Shown one piece after another: positions 16,188 through 24,546 of a stretch of 33,050 bases of DNA. Made by a program: the position numbers and the translations under genes. Source of the DNA: JBDIVL01 sp039794405 (GTDB lineage Bacteria; Planctomycetota; Brocadiia; Brocadiales; Brocadiaceae); the NCBI GenBank assembly GCA_039794405.1, contig JBDIVL010000046.1, forward strand, positions 1-33,050, written 5' to 3'. How positions within the stretch are numbered: the stretch's first letter is position 1; each line of letters begins with the position of its first letter. The notes below the pieces were generated by a model. It made no database searches. It worked only from the letters and a program-made list of their open reading frames with translations, and was not told where the DNA came from.

Positions 16188-18797
16188 ATGAACAAATCCA
16201 GTCAAAATAGAATACATTTACATACGACTGCGATTTCTATCATCATTGTACTATCGATAATTACCTATCTCAATTGTATACCAAGCCAGTTCATCTATGA
16301 TGATACATCCACTATTGTAGAAAACCGGCTCATCAAGGATTGGAAAAATTTCTCCACCTTATTCAATCACGATTATTTTAAATATTCCGGTGAACTTACC
16401 TATCGCCCTATCGTTACACTTTCCTACTTTATTGATTACTCTTTATGGCATTTGAATCCTATCGGGTATCACATCGTAAATATGGCACTGCATACGATAA
16501 ATGTAGTCCTCATCTATATCCTTATACTTTTACTACTCCATCAATACGGCAAACAAGCGGTACTGAAAAGGACCTCGCCTCATGTCGACCAAATTCCTCC
16601 TGTTAGAATTGCAGTCTTAACTTGTCTGCTTTTTACCGTACATCCCGTTGTTAGTGAGGTCGTCAATGTGATTAGCTACCGGGAAGACCTCTTTGCAATG
16701 ATACTTCTTATTGCCTCATTTATTTTTTTTCTCCTTGGTAAGAAAAAAGGGATTATAGAGCCAAATAATCCGTTTTTTCATAATCCCTTCCAGGATACAA
16801 GGGAAACGACTCCAGCCCTTCCCGAACACGAAGCTCACAAACAATTACCCACAAAATCCCTCTTTAAAAGCACGGTTTCTCTTTATATAGGGGCCTTAAT
16901 CACATATTTTCTTGCCCTGCATTCAAAAGAATCCGCAGCGGTATTGCCTGTTTTGATATTTCTCTTTGAGTTGCTATGTAATACTCAAATGCAGGGAAAA
17001 CCGGCTACCCCCGTAGATGGAAGTGCACAGAAAATAAACCAGTATTCTGGAGGACTGGTATCGAAATTCGTCCATGTATACCTAAAAAAGGTTTTCTTTA
17101 TCCTTAGAGCAATCCCAAGGGTAATGCCATTCACTTTTTTTTGTGGATATATAGGAATAACCGTTGTATACCTCACCATCAGGTTCTTTATCTTCCACAA
17201 TCCCCAGGAAAAGATTGTTTATCCTGAAGGCAGTTTTTATATCAATCTCCTCACGATGACGAAGGTTTTGGGCAGGTACCTTACCCACATCTTCCTACCC
17301 TTACATCTTAATGCAGATTACCATGTCCTGTACCTAAAGACATCCTGGACACCATCATTCCTTATCCCACTTTTTCTCCTAATTTCTCTTATCTTTATTG
17401 CAATCCGATTAGGGAAAAAGGCAATCTCTGGACATTTTTGTTCTTCCCGGTATGGGATATTTACAAGGGGAGATGAGAGAGCATTCGTTCCCCCATCCAA
17501 TAAGGACAGAATAAGTAATAACGTAACTTCAGGGAAATATACCATCATGATATTTGCCATACTCTGGTTTTTTGTTTCAATCCTGCCAGTAATGAATATT
17601 ATCCCGCTAGCGAATATCATGGCAGACCGTTATCTCTACCTGCCTGTTCTCGGGTTTTGCTTATTCATTTCAACCGCATTGGCACACATGAGAATAGCAA
17701 TACAATACCCCGTGATTATTCTATTCATACTATTTTTTCTTATCCTGACAGTTGCCAGAAACGACATCTGGCGAAATGAATTTACTCTGTGGCATAAATC
17801 TTCCCAAAGTCCATGGTGTAGTTTTACGACGTATAATAATTTAGGGACACAGTATAATAAGAAGGGATACCCGGATATGGCATTACAGTGTTATCAGAAA
17901 GCCCTGCAGAAGGCCAATGAGGTTGGGTTTTCCCGGTATGCTACTGTATACTATAACATAGGAAATGCCTACGAGAAAAAGGGGTTGCTGCAACAGGCGG
18001 TCTCCGCCTATAAAAATGCGATTCTGATAAAACCAGATTACACGCAGGCACGCAACAACCTTGGAAAGGCTTATTTTACCTTGGGACAATATGAGGATGC
18101 ATTCATTGAATTTAACAATACCATTACCATTGATCCTGATTTTGCATATGCATATAACAACCTTGGAGTCCTGTATAGCAAGCTCGGCAAGAAGGATGAT
18201 GCCCTGGCTGCGTATAAAAAGGCCCTGTCATTAGACCCTCAATATAGCGATGCATATTATAATCTGGGTAATATTTACGAGGCGAAAATGCAGTATGATT
18301 TGGCCTTAGAGGCCTATCAAACTGCCATTAAATTTAATCCGACACAGGTTTATGTCCATAACAATTTGGGGACAATTTATGACAAAAAAGGTCTTGTTGA
18401 AGACGCAATAAGAGAGTACAAGCATGCAATAAAACTCGATCCAACGTATCCATATTCTTACAATAATCTCGGTGCTTCACTGATAAAAATGGGGGATATG
18501 GACGGTGCATTGATAGAATTTCAAAAGGCAGTAAGTCTACTCCCGGACCAACCCGATTTCCATTTTAATCTCGGCTATATGTACTTACAAAAAGGTAATC
18601 CGGATAGTGCCTTGAGGGAATTAGAAGTTGTGCGAGAGATAGCACCCAATCATGCCGAGGCCCTCTTTAGTATTGGTACTATTTATTACAAGCAGGGAGA
18701 TAAAGAAAAGGCAAGGAACATCTGGCAATCGGTTCTTCGTATAAATCCCAACCATGTAAAGGCCAGAAAATGCCTGGAAATGTTTATGGATAAATAG
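16188..18797 (+). CDS. GT-C-like membrane protein with C-terminal TPR repeats
   Basis: This 869-residue protein has about 530 residues with many membrane helices followed by about nine tetratricopeptide repeats. The first periplasmic loop carries FIYDD with the acidic pair D38-D39, which matches the catalytic loop of GT-C glycosyltransferases such as protein O-mannosyltransferases and eukaryotic TMTC proteins. A second loop holds HPVVSEVVNVISYREDLFA, conserved in this class. The TPRs (YNNLG..Y...G..DDAL..Y.KAL.LDP pattern) begin near residue 545 and probably present acceptor proteins. Lipid-linked sugar is the expected donor. I see no good ribosome-binding site before 16188. It is the last intact host gene before the mobile element. 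Confidence 0.75.
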   Translation: MNKSSQNRIHLHTTAISIIIVLSIITYLNCIPSQFIYDDTSTIVENRLIKDWKNFSTLFNHDYFKYSGELTYRPIVTLSYFIDYSLWHLNPIGYHIVNMALHTINVVLIYILILLLLHQYGKQAVLKRTSPHVDQIPPVRIAVLTCLLFTVHPVVSEVVNVISYREDLFAMILLIASFIFFLLGKKKGIIEPNNPFFHNPFQDTRETTPALPEHEAHKQLPTKSLFKSTVSLYIGALITYFLALHSKESAAVLPVLIFLFELLCNTQMQGKPATPVDGSAQKINQYSGGLVSKFVHVYLKKVFFILRAIPRVMPFTFFCGYIGITVVYLTIRFFIFHNPQEKIVYPEGSFYINLLTMTKVLGRYLTHIFLPLHLNADYHVLYLKTSWTPSFLIPLFLLISLIFIAIRLGKKAISGHFCSSRYGIFTRGDERAFVPPSNKDRISNNVTSGKYTIMIFAILWFFVSILPVMNIIPLANIMADRYLYLPVLGFCLFISTALAHMRIAIQYPVIILFILFFLILTVARNDIWRNEFTLWHKSSQSPWCSFTTYNNLGTQYNKKGYPDMALQCYQKALQKANEVGFSRYATVYYNIGNAYEKKGLLQQAVSAYKNAILIKPDYTQARNNLGKAYFTLGQYEDAFIEFNNTITIDPDFAYAYNNLGVLYSKLGKKDDALAAYKKALSLDPQYSDAYYNLGNIYEAKMQYDLALEAYQTAIKFNPTQVYVHNNLGTIYDKKGLVEDAIREYKHAIKLDPTYPYSYNNLGASLIKMGDMDGALIEFQKAVSLLPDQPDFHFNLGYMYLQKGNPDSALRELEVVREIAPNHAEALFSIGTIYYKQGDKEKARNIWQSVLRINPNHVKARKCLEMFMDK

Positions 18798-18849
18798 GGC
18801 CTTCTCAGTTTTGTGTCAGTAAGAAAGCCAGCATCCTTTTGTTTGTCTG

Positions 18850-18918
18850 GATGATGTATTATATGAGAAGTCGATTATACAAAAACTATACAGTTTGAAG
18901 GTAGTGAACGATGACTGA
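18850..18918 (+). pseudogene. 3' tail of a second tyrosine integrase
   Basis: The frame reads DDVLYEKSIIQKLYSLKVV then NDD and a stop at 18916-18918. It aligns end to end with the repaired C-terminus of the element's own integrase (VDVLDNMLTAKPTIQKLYNL then EAVNNG). The spacing from stop to attachment repeat is similar at both places (27 and 3 bases). Only this tail is left, directly outside the left attachment repeat, as expected if another element of the same family once sat to the left. Confidence 0.65.
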
Positions 18919-18945
18919 TTGAGGAAAACCAAATTGTATTAAACG

Positions 18946-19012
<67 letters not shown>

Positions 19013-19082
19013 TTTTTAATGGGTGTTATTTTTTTTACACAATGTTCTCTAATGGTTGATTTTACTGAGAAAATATGATTCT

Positions 19083-19121
19083 AAGGGATAGCATATTATA
19101 TGATGTTATCCCTTGTTTTTT
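19083..19121 (+). terminator. Intrinsic terminator inside the left end
   Basis: AAGGGATAGCAT pairs with ATGTTATCCCTT (12 bp with one G-T pair, 8-base loop), followed by TGTTTTTT. In the integrated state nothing on the plus strand within the element needs it. In the circular form it would lie just downstream of the integrase gene and attP core. Confidence 0.6.
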
Positions 19122-19129
19122 ATTGTCTA

Positions 19130-19163
19130 CTATACAAAAACTATACAATTGATTTCTATACAA
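19130..19163 (+). repeat. Three CTATACAA direct repeats, probable left integrase arm sites
   Basis: Copies are at 19130-19137, 19141-19148 and 19156-19163. The same octamer occurs twice near the right end (30383-30390 and 30394-30401). Position on both sides of the core suggests arm-type sites of the integrase or sites of its excisionase. Confidence 0.55.
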
Positions 19164-19337
19164 ACTGTGTTAAAGTAGTCTATAAATTACTACTCCTCTG
19201 GTTCTTTTCTAAGGGAATTCTATAATTTAATAATCTCATAAAATTTATCCCTTCATAACTTGTTGCTGAAACTTCTGTTTATAATATCATAGTTTGGTTT
19301 TTAAGTATTATAAATTGAATGAAAATGTAAGTATTTT

Positions 19338-19808
19338 TCATCGATTTATAAATCTAAATCCTTCCTTCTCAAATAAATCAACCAGCTTCATATATGGGTG
19401 TTTTAAAGCTTCGCAGATATCAGGAATGTGAGGATAATTTATATCCCCAGTCTTTTTCTCTTCTGTTATTATTGGAACTTCATTTATTATTGCTGTTGCT
19501 ATTACCCAAGGGTCAGCACCTGAATCTTTATTTTTAACCCTTATTAAACCATGATATTTTGACAAAAGTTCTTTTACTTTTATTTGTATTTCCTTGTATG
19601 GTGGAATAAATATATCAGTATACTTTTTAATTAAATCAAATACGCTATCTCCCTCTTTTCTCATGATTTCCTCATACACTTCATGGCAAGAACAGATTTT
19701 CTTTTCCTTAAAATAATTTTCTATATTAGTCCAAGCATCTGGAAATACAGATTTTCGATAAGTATCCTTTAACCCTATCAATGAGCATGCATCAATTATA
19801 TATTTCAT
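19338..19808 (-). CDS. DUF4411 PIN-domain protein, probable RNase toxin
   Basis: This 156-residue protein opens with KYIIDACSLIGL (D6), has Glu in HEVYEEIM (residues 42-49) and SGADPWVIATA with D99, then VPIITEE. This is the acidic layout of the PIN nuclease fold and matches the DUF4411 family. Such proteins are metal-dependent RNases and usually toxins. The ATG lies four bases after the stop of the XRE-ImmA/IrrE gene, so the two are co-translated. The partner first, toxin second order fits toxin-antitoxin pairs of this type. There are no membrane segments. Confidence 0.8.
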   Translation of the reverse strand: MKYIIDACSLIGLKDTYRKSVFPDAWTNIENYFKEKKICSCHEVYEEIMRKEGDSVFDLIKKYTDIFIPPYKEIQIKVKELLSKYHGLIRVKNKDSGADPWVIATAIINEVPIITEEKKTGDINYPHIPDICEALKHPYMKLVDLFEKEGFRFINR

Positions 19809-19812
19809 ATCT

Positions 19813-20955
19813 TCATCGGATATAGGCTAATAATTTATTAAAAGAGTTATATTTTAGACCAAGGTAAGAGCATGCTTCAAGAGTCGTATAATCACCTTCT
19901 GCATGTTTAGAAAGAACAGATTTTACAAAGAACCTACCATTTTCATTAAGACACGAATAATGTGGTATGTTTCTTCCGCTTTTCTTTTTCTTAGAGGCTC
20001 TTTTTTTACACTCATCTTTTACATTGTTATATTCCTCATTTTGTATACATTCATGTTTTAATAATTTAAGAGCAATGACTTCTGAACTAACACCAAAATA
20101 ACCACTTAAATTATTACAATTCATGTACACAGATAAATTAGAATTCCATTTTTCATTATAGAGAACCCAAAAGTTATTATCAAAAACAAGCACTTCAGAG
20201 GTTACAGAATTTACCCAAATTTCAAAATTATCATGTTCCGGATTTAATAAATTCCTTCCTTCATTGAAAACATCATCATGCTCACACATTAAGTGAATTA
20301 ACTCATGCACTAATGTAAAAGATTTTGCTCCATATGAGTCTCTTTTATCTAGTATAATTAGAGGGAATTCCTTTTCATATATTGCAATACCTCTAATTCC
20401 TCCTAAATCTACATATCTATTTGTTTGAAAAACTAAAATTCCTAGGTTATCAATCTTTTCTCTTAACTCATTAAACCAAATTCTATTTTCCCTTTTTTTT
20501 GATGGAGGACTTAAACAAAGCATTTCTCTTATTTTAATTGCTGTGCTTTTCACGTCTGAGAATGATTTAACCAAATTTACTATTTTATTTTCATATTTAT
20601 ATTTATATATTTCCCTAATTAATTCCCTTTTATCAGAACACTCTATTAAAAATCTATTAGTATCAACATTAAGTTTCTCATGAACAACACCAACAAAACG
20701 TCTTAAATTAATACTTCCCGTTTTCTTATATAAAGGAGGTTTAGGCAAAAAAAATACAGATAAATGAAGATTATAAAATTTTGCTAATTTCCTTAGCTGT
20801 GTAAAAGATGGGTAAGATTTTCCTTCTTCCCATTCTAATAACTTACTTTCTTTTATTCCGGTCTTTTGAGAAACAATATTAGAGGTAGCTGTTATCCTTT
20901 CCCTCGCCCACTTTAATACTGAAGGCTCAATATATGCTATTATTTTCCCATGCAT
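19813..20955 (-). CDS. XRE-family regulator fused to an ImmA/IrrE metallopeptidase
   Basis: This is a 380-residue fusion. Residues ~15-70 form an XRE helix-turn-helix (ATSNIVSQKTGIKESKLLEW, then EEGKSYPSFTQLRKLAKFY). Residues ~160-260 form the ImmA/IrrE (COG2856) peptidase with the zinc motif HELIH at 217-221, preceded by SFTLV as usual. The last ~80 residues form a basic C-terminal part (KKRASKKKKSGRN). Family members cleave repressors or act as antitoxins and regulators of the neighbouring toxin. Here it heads a two-gene operon with the DUF4411 PIN protein and is expected to repress it and sense a trigger. The segment upstream (20956-21607) should hold its promoter and operator. Confidence 0.82.
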   Translation of the reverse strand: MHGKIIAYIEPSVLKWARERITATSNIVSQKTGIKESKLLEWEEGKSYPSFTQLRKLAKFYNLHLSVFFLPKPPLYKKTGSINLRRFVGVVHEKLNVDTNRFLIECSDKRELIREIYKYKYENKIVNLVKSFSDVKSTAIKIREMLCLSPPSKKRENRIWFNELREKIDNLGILVFQTNRYVDLGGIRGIAIYEKEFPLIILDKRDSYGAKSFTLVHELIHLMCEHDDVFNEGRNLLNPEHDNFEIWVNSVTSEVLVFDNNFWVLYNEKWNSNLSVYMNCNNLSGYFGVSSEVIALKLLKHECIQNEEYNNVKDECKKRASKKKKSGRNIPHYSCLNENGRFFVKSVLSKHAEGDYTTLEACSYLGLKYNSFNKLLAYIR

Positions 20956-21607
20956 GATCTTATTTTAAAATTTGACAATAATAGGAACATACTTTGGGGA
21001 CTGCCAAGAGTTTTATGTATTGGAGATTATTAAGTGTTAAAGTGTGAAAGGATATAGAACAGATTGGACTTATATCTCTTATATTAATTATTAGTCTAAC
21101 CAGAATAAGGTTTATAAGCATTAGCGGTTAACAGGGAAGAAATACATTTTGTTTTCGTTGGATTGGCAATGCTTATGTTATAAGCAAAGGCATGATAACA
21201 ACTTCTTTTATTAAATTCAATTATAATACAAGAATTTGTTAAAATATCTGTTCTTGGATAACTTAGAAAGATTCGCCACGTCCTTTCCTCAGAAAAACGA
21301 AAAAAACTTGCATTCTTCTCCGTTTTTTGTATTATCTTCCTTTTTAAAGAAAAAACAATTTCCTATAATCTCTCCATTTAAAAGAAGCTTGTCATTGCAA
21401 AACGGTAAATGATAATCCTTGATTGTCTTCACCAAATTGGAAAATTTTAATGGTGCATGATGTCTTACCTGGAAATACCGATATTAGAATATCGGTATTA
21501 TAAATTTTCATCCAATGATATAGGTCATATAAATGAGCCTTTTCATTTATAACGACAATAGATTAGGCTGATTTTTCGAAAATTTTATATTTATAAATTC
21601 TAGCATC
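20956..21607. other. Divergent regulatory gap between toxin pair and PIN-TM gene
   Basis: I see no gene in these ~650 bases. It is AT-rich and separates two divergent units. The only clear structure is the 12-bp palindrome at 21474-21499. Confidence 0.5.
21474..21499. promoter_or_regulatory. Perfect 12-bp inverted repeat, candidate operator
   Basis: AATACCGATATT and AATATCGGTATT are separated by AG, about 110 bases upstream of the 645-residue PIN protein. There is no T-run and the two-base loop makes an RNA hairpin less likely than a dimer-binding operator. Confidence 0.45.
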
Positions 21608-23545
21608 ATGAGTAACCACATTTATACATATGCTCTTATAAAATCTCTCTATGACCAAGGAGAAGATTATTTAGATTCTTTCTGGCCTTTTGCGGTAAAA
21701 GTACTTCCAACAAATAGATCATTCATAGAATTAAATAATATACAGAAAAATATTAAAGATAAATATGATTTAGATATTCCTTTACACACTCTCAAAAGTA
21801 TTTTAAATAGAGCTAAATCAAATAATTACGTAGAATTTAAAGATAAACTCTGCAATCTAACCGAATGTGGACTAAAATATCTTGATGATTTGGAAACAGA
21901 TAATGATGTTGAAAGACGTCTTAATTCTTTATTTCATGATGTAGAGAGTTTTTTAAATCGGCATGAAATATTTATTAGTTTTCAAAGTATTCCAGATGAA
22001 ATATTTTCATTTCTAAACAAAAACGCTTTATATTTTAAGAACTTTTTCAATCATTCCTCTGGATTAGATCAACAAGATATTTCTAACATAACAGATTTTG
22101 ATAAATATTTTATTAATTACATAGAAGAGGCTGAAAATAAAAAAATAGAGCATTATAAGACATTACAAGATGTTGTTTTTGGCTCAATTATCTCAACAAT
22201 TATTAATTCTAAAGAATATTCAAACATAAGAGAAATAAAAAGTAAAAAATTTAAACATTGTAAAATATTTTTGGACTCAAATATTATTTTTTCTATTTTG
22301 GATTTGGGTAATCAGGAATTTACTAAGCCTGCATTGGAACTACTTGATTTACTTAAGAAATACAAATTTGAAATTAAAGTATTTAGTTTTACAGTAGATG
22401 AAATATGCAGAGTTATACGGGGATATACAAGGGATGTTCATATGTACCCTATTTCTATAAAAATTGATACTCTTTATAGTCGCTTAAGACAAAAAAAGTG
22501 GACAAAATCTAATGCAATAGAATTTGTAACAAATATAGAATCTACGTTATCTAAAAATGGGATTGAGATAGAATTGGTAAACGATATTGATATAAAAAAT
22601 TACAACCCAAAAGATAAAAATATTAAAGATATTGTAGCTAAGCACAAGCCTTTGGCAATGTCAAGTTCTATTAATCATGATACCGCTGCTATAGAAATGA
22701 TTAAGAAATTAAGAAGGGGTTCCATTAGGGCAATAGAAGCATCAGAAGCATTATTTTTGACTTCCGATAAAATTCTTAGCAAATGTAACTTTTTAGAAAT
22801 GGGGCATGATGAGAATGGAACTATTAGTGAAGTGATTTTAGATTGTTTACTGACTAATATATTATGGTTAAAAGATCCAAATGCAAACATATCTCTTAAA
22901 TTATTAATTGGTGCGTATTCTCGTGAATTATTTATAAAAAGAAGAATATGGGAACAATTTTATTCAACTCTTAGAGCTCTTAAAAGTGAAGATAAAATTA
23001 AAGATGAAGATATAACTATGCTGTTTTATAACAGTTTCCTAGAAGATATTTTAATAAAGTTTGACGAATCAGAGACTTCTAAGATTACACCGGAATTTAT
23101 TTTTGAGAAAGTTGAAGAAGCTTCTAAATTGTCAGAAAAAAATACAGAAAAAAGGGTTAAACAAAAAGAGGAAGAATTACTGAAACATTTAAACGAAAAA
23201 CTTTCTGAAAAAGACCAAGAAAAAAATGAAGAGATTTTAAAAAAAATTGAAGAGTTCAAGAAAAATATAAGGTATAGTTCCGAGTGCTCTGCAAAAAAAC
23301 GGGCTACAATATTTTCATCTTTATTAACATTGTTAGTGATTTTGATAGCCTTATCGTTTATTTATATTTATGGAATTGATAATTTTTATAAAAATATAAG
23401 CTTAATTTTTGGTAATAGTGGTGGCAGTTGTGGAATGCTTTTCTTGATATGGATTAAGTTAAGGGCTTATTTTAAAAAGAAATTATTTAATTCTATATAC
23501 AAAAGAAAAATAATAGAAACAGGTATAGATAAAAATATAATTTAA
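21608..23545 (+). CDS. Winged-helix/PIN nuclease with coiled coil and two C-terminal TM helices
   Basis: I do not recognise this 645-residue protein as a named system. Residues ~35-95 look like a winged helix (DIPLHTLKSILNRAKSNNYV). A helical linker follows. Residues 218-395 form a PIN-like nuclease: KIFLDSNIIFSIL with D223, FTVDEICRVI with E265, INHDTAAIEMI with D358, and LTSDKIL with D387. All four metal-binding acids of the fold are present. Residues ~500-555 are a strongly charged coiled coil. Hydrophobic segments at ~566-588 and ~597-617 should anchor the C-terminus in the membrane, with the nuclease inside the cell. It is monocistronic, very AT-rich, and lies between a toxin pair and a restriction-modification pair. 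An abortive-infection RNase tethered to the membrane is my inference. No clear ribosome-binding site precedes the ATG. Confidence 0.75.
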   Translation: MSNHIYTYALIKSLYDQGEDYLDSFWPFAVKVLPTNRSFIELNNIQKNIKDKYDLDIPLHTLKSILNRAKSNNYVEFKDKLCNLTECGLKYLDDLETDNDVERRLNSLFHDVESFLNRHEIFISFQSIPDEIFSFLNKNALYFKNFFNHSSGLDQQDISNITDFDKYFINYIEEAENKKIEHYKTLQDVVFGSIISTIINSKEYSNIREIKSKKFKHCKIFLDSNIIFSILDLGNQEFTKPALELLDLLKKYKFEIKVFSFTVDEICRVIRGYTRDVHMYPISIKIDTLYSRLRQKKWTKSNAIEFVTNIESTLSKNGIEIELVNDIDIKNYNPKDKNIKDIVAKHKPLAMSSSINHDTAAIEMIKKLRRGSIRAIEASEALFLTSDKILSKCNFLEMGHDENGTISEVILDCLLTNILWLKDPNANISLKLLIGAYSRELFIKRRIWEQFYSTLRALKSEDKIKDEDITMLFYNSFLEDILIKFDESETSKITPEFIFEKVEEASKLSEKNTEKRVKQKEEELLKHLNEKLSEKDQEKNEEILKKIEEFKKNIRYSSECSAKKRATIFSSLLTLLVILIALSFIYIYGIDNFYKNISLIFGNSGGSCGMLFLIWIKLRAYFKKKLFNSIYKRKIIETGIDKNII

Positions 23546-23628
23546 AAATGGATAAGTAAAAACAAAGAGATTTAAGAGTAAGGTTTATTTCTGTTTTGTA
23601 AAGCTAAAAACAACTTTTTGTTTCAAAA

Positions 23629-24546
23629 TTATTGAAATAGCTTTTTTTGCTTCGATTTATTTACAGCCTCTAATATCCTTTTGTTTGATAATTCAACGTA
23701 TTCTTGGTTAGTATCATAACCGATATAATACCTTTCATTTTTTAGAGCTGATAAACAAGCTGTTCCACTGCCACAGAACGGGTCTAGTATTACATCTTCT
23801 TTAAAAGAATATAGCTGTATTAATCTATGAGGTAATTCTTCTGGGAAGGGAGCTGGGTGCCCAATGGATTTTGCTGAAACTGCCGGAAATGTCCAAATGC
23901 TTTTTGTCCATTCTAAAAATTCTTCTTTTTTGATGGTGCTTTCTTTATTTAATCTTCTTCTTGTAAATGAGTTTTTTGAAAAAACTAAAATATATTCGTG
24001 AATATCACGCAAAACAGGATTAGCAGCCGATAACCAACTTCCCCACGCAGTTGATGGACTGGAGCTTGATGCTTTATTCCAAATAATTTCTCCTCGCATT
24101 AAATAACCAATTTCAAGCATGTCTTCAATAATATAGCTGTGTAAAGGTATATAAGGTTTTCTACCTAAATTAGCTAAATTTATACAAGCTCTTCCACCGG
24201 TAATGAGTTTTTTATAAGTTTCTTGAAAAACCCTCTTGAGAAATTGTCGATATTCCTTTAGCGATAAATTTTGATCATATTCTTTTTTTACATTATAAGG
24301 GGGTGAAGTTATCATTAAGTGGATACTATTATCAGGAATTTCATGCATTTGTTCGCTAGATTTACAGAAAATATTATTCAATAATTCTTGTGGGATGGAA
24401 TTTTCAATATAATCAACATTATCCTCAGTTTTATACTCCTCATATAACTTACTATTATAAAATTCAGAAGAATCGTGATTTATTCTTCCAGGAGTACCAA
24501 AAGAACTTGTTTTTGTACCGTTTCTTTTGTATTTAGCATTATGCAT
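23629..24546 (-). CDS. Beta-class DNA methyltransferase of a type II R-M system
   Basis: From the ATG at 24546 the protein has 305 residues. The catalytic motif IV TSPPYN comes first (about residues 80-85) and the SAM-binding motif I DPFCGSGT comes last (about 254-261), with the target-recognition region between: the beta order. TSPPY rather than DPPY favours N4-cytosine methylation, which is an inference. The ATG overlaps the TAA of the endonuclease gene (ATGCATAA) and has GGTG seven bases upstream. An in-frame TTG 12 bases earlier is less likely. The enzyme should protect the element's host DNA from the upstream endonuclease. Confidence 0.85.
   Translation of the reverse strand: MHNAKYKRNGTKTSSFGTPGRINHDSSEFYNSKLYEEYKTEDNVDYIENSIPQELLNNIFCKSSEQMHEIPDNSIHLMITSPPYNVKKEYDQNLSLKEYRQFLKRVFQETYKKLITGGRACINLANLGRKPYIPLHSYIIEDMLEIGYLMRGEIIWNKASSSSPSTAWGSWLSAANPVLRDIHEYILVFSKNSFTRRRLNKESTIKKEEFLEWTKSIWTFPAVSAKSIGHPAPFPEELPHRLIQLYSFKEDVILDPFCGSGTACLSALKNERYYIGYDTNQEYVELSNKRILEAVNKSKQKKLFQ

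Larger units (their letters stand above)
19013..19337. other. Left end of the element: terminator and arm-site repeats
   Basis: No gene is visible. The stretch holds an intrinsic terminator (19083-19121) and three direct copies of CTATACAA (19130-19163), then AT-rich sequence up to the stop of the PIN gene. Confidence 0.6.
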
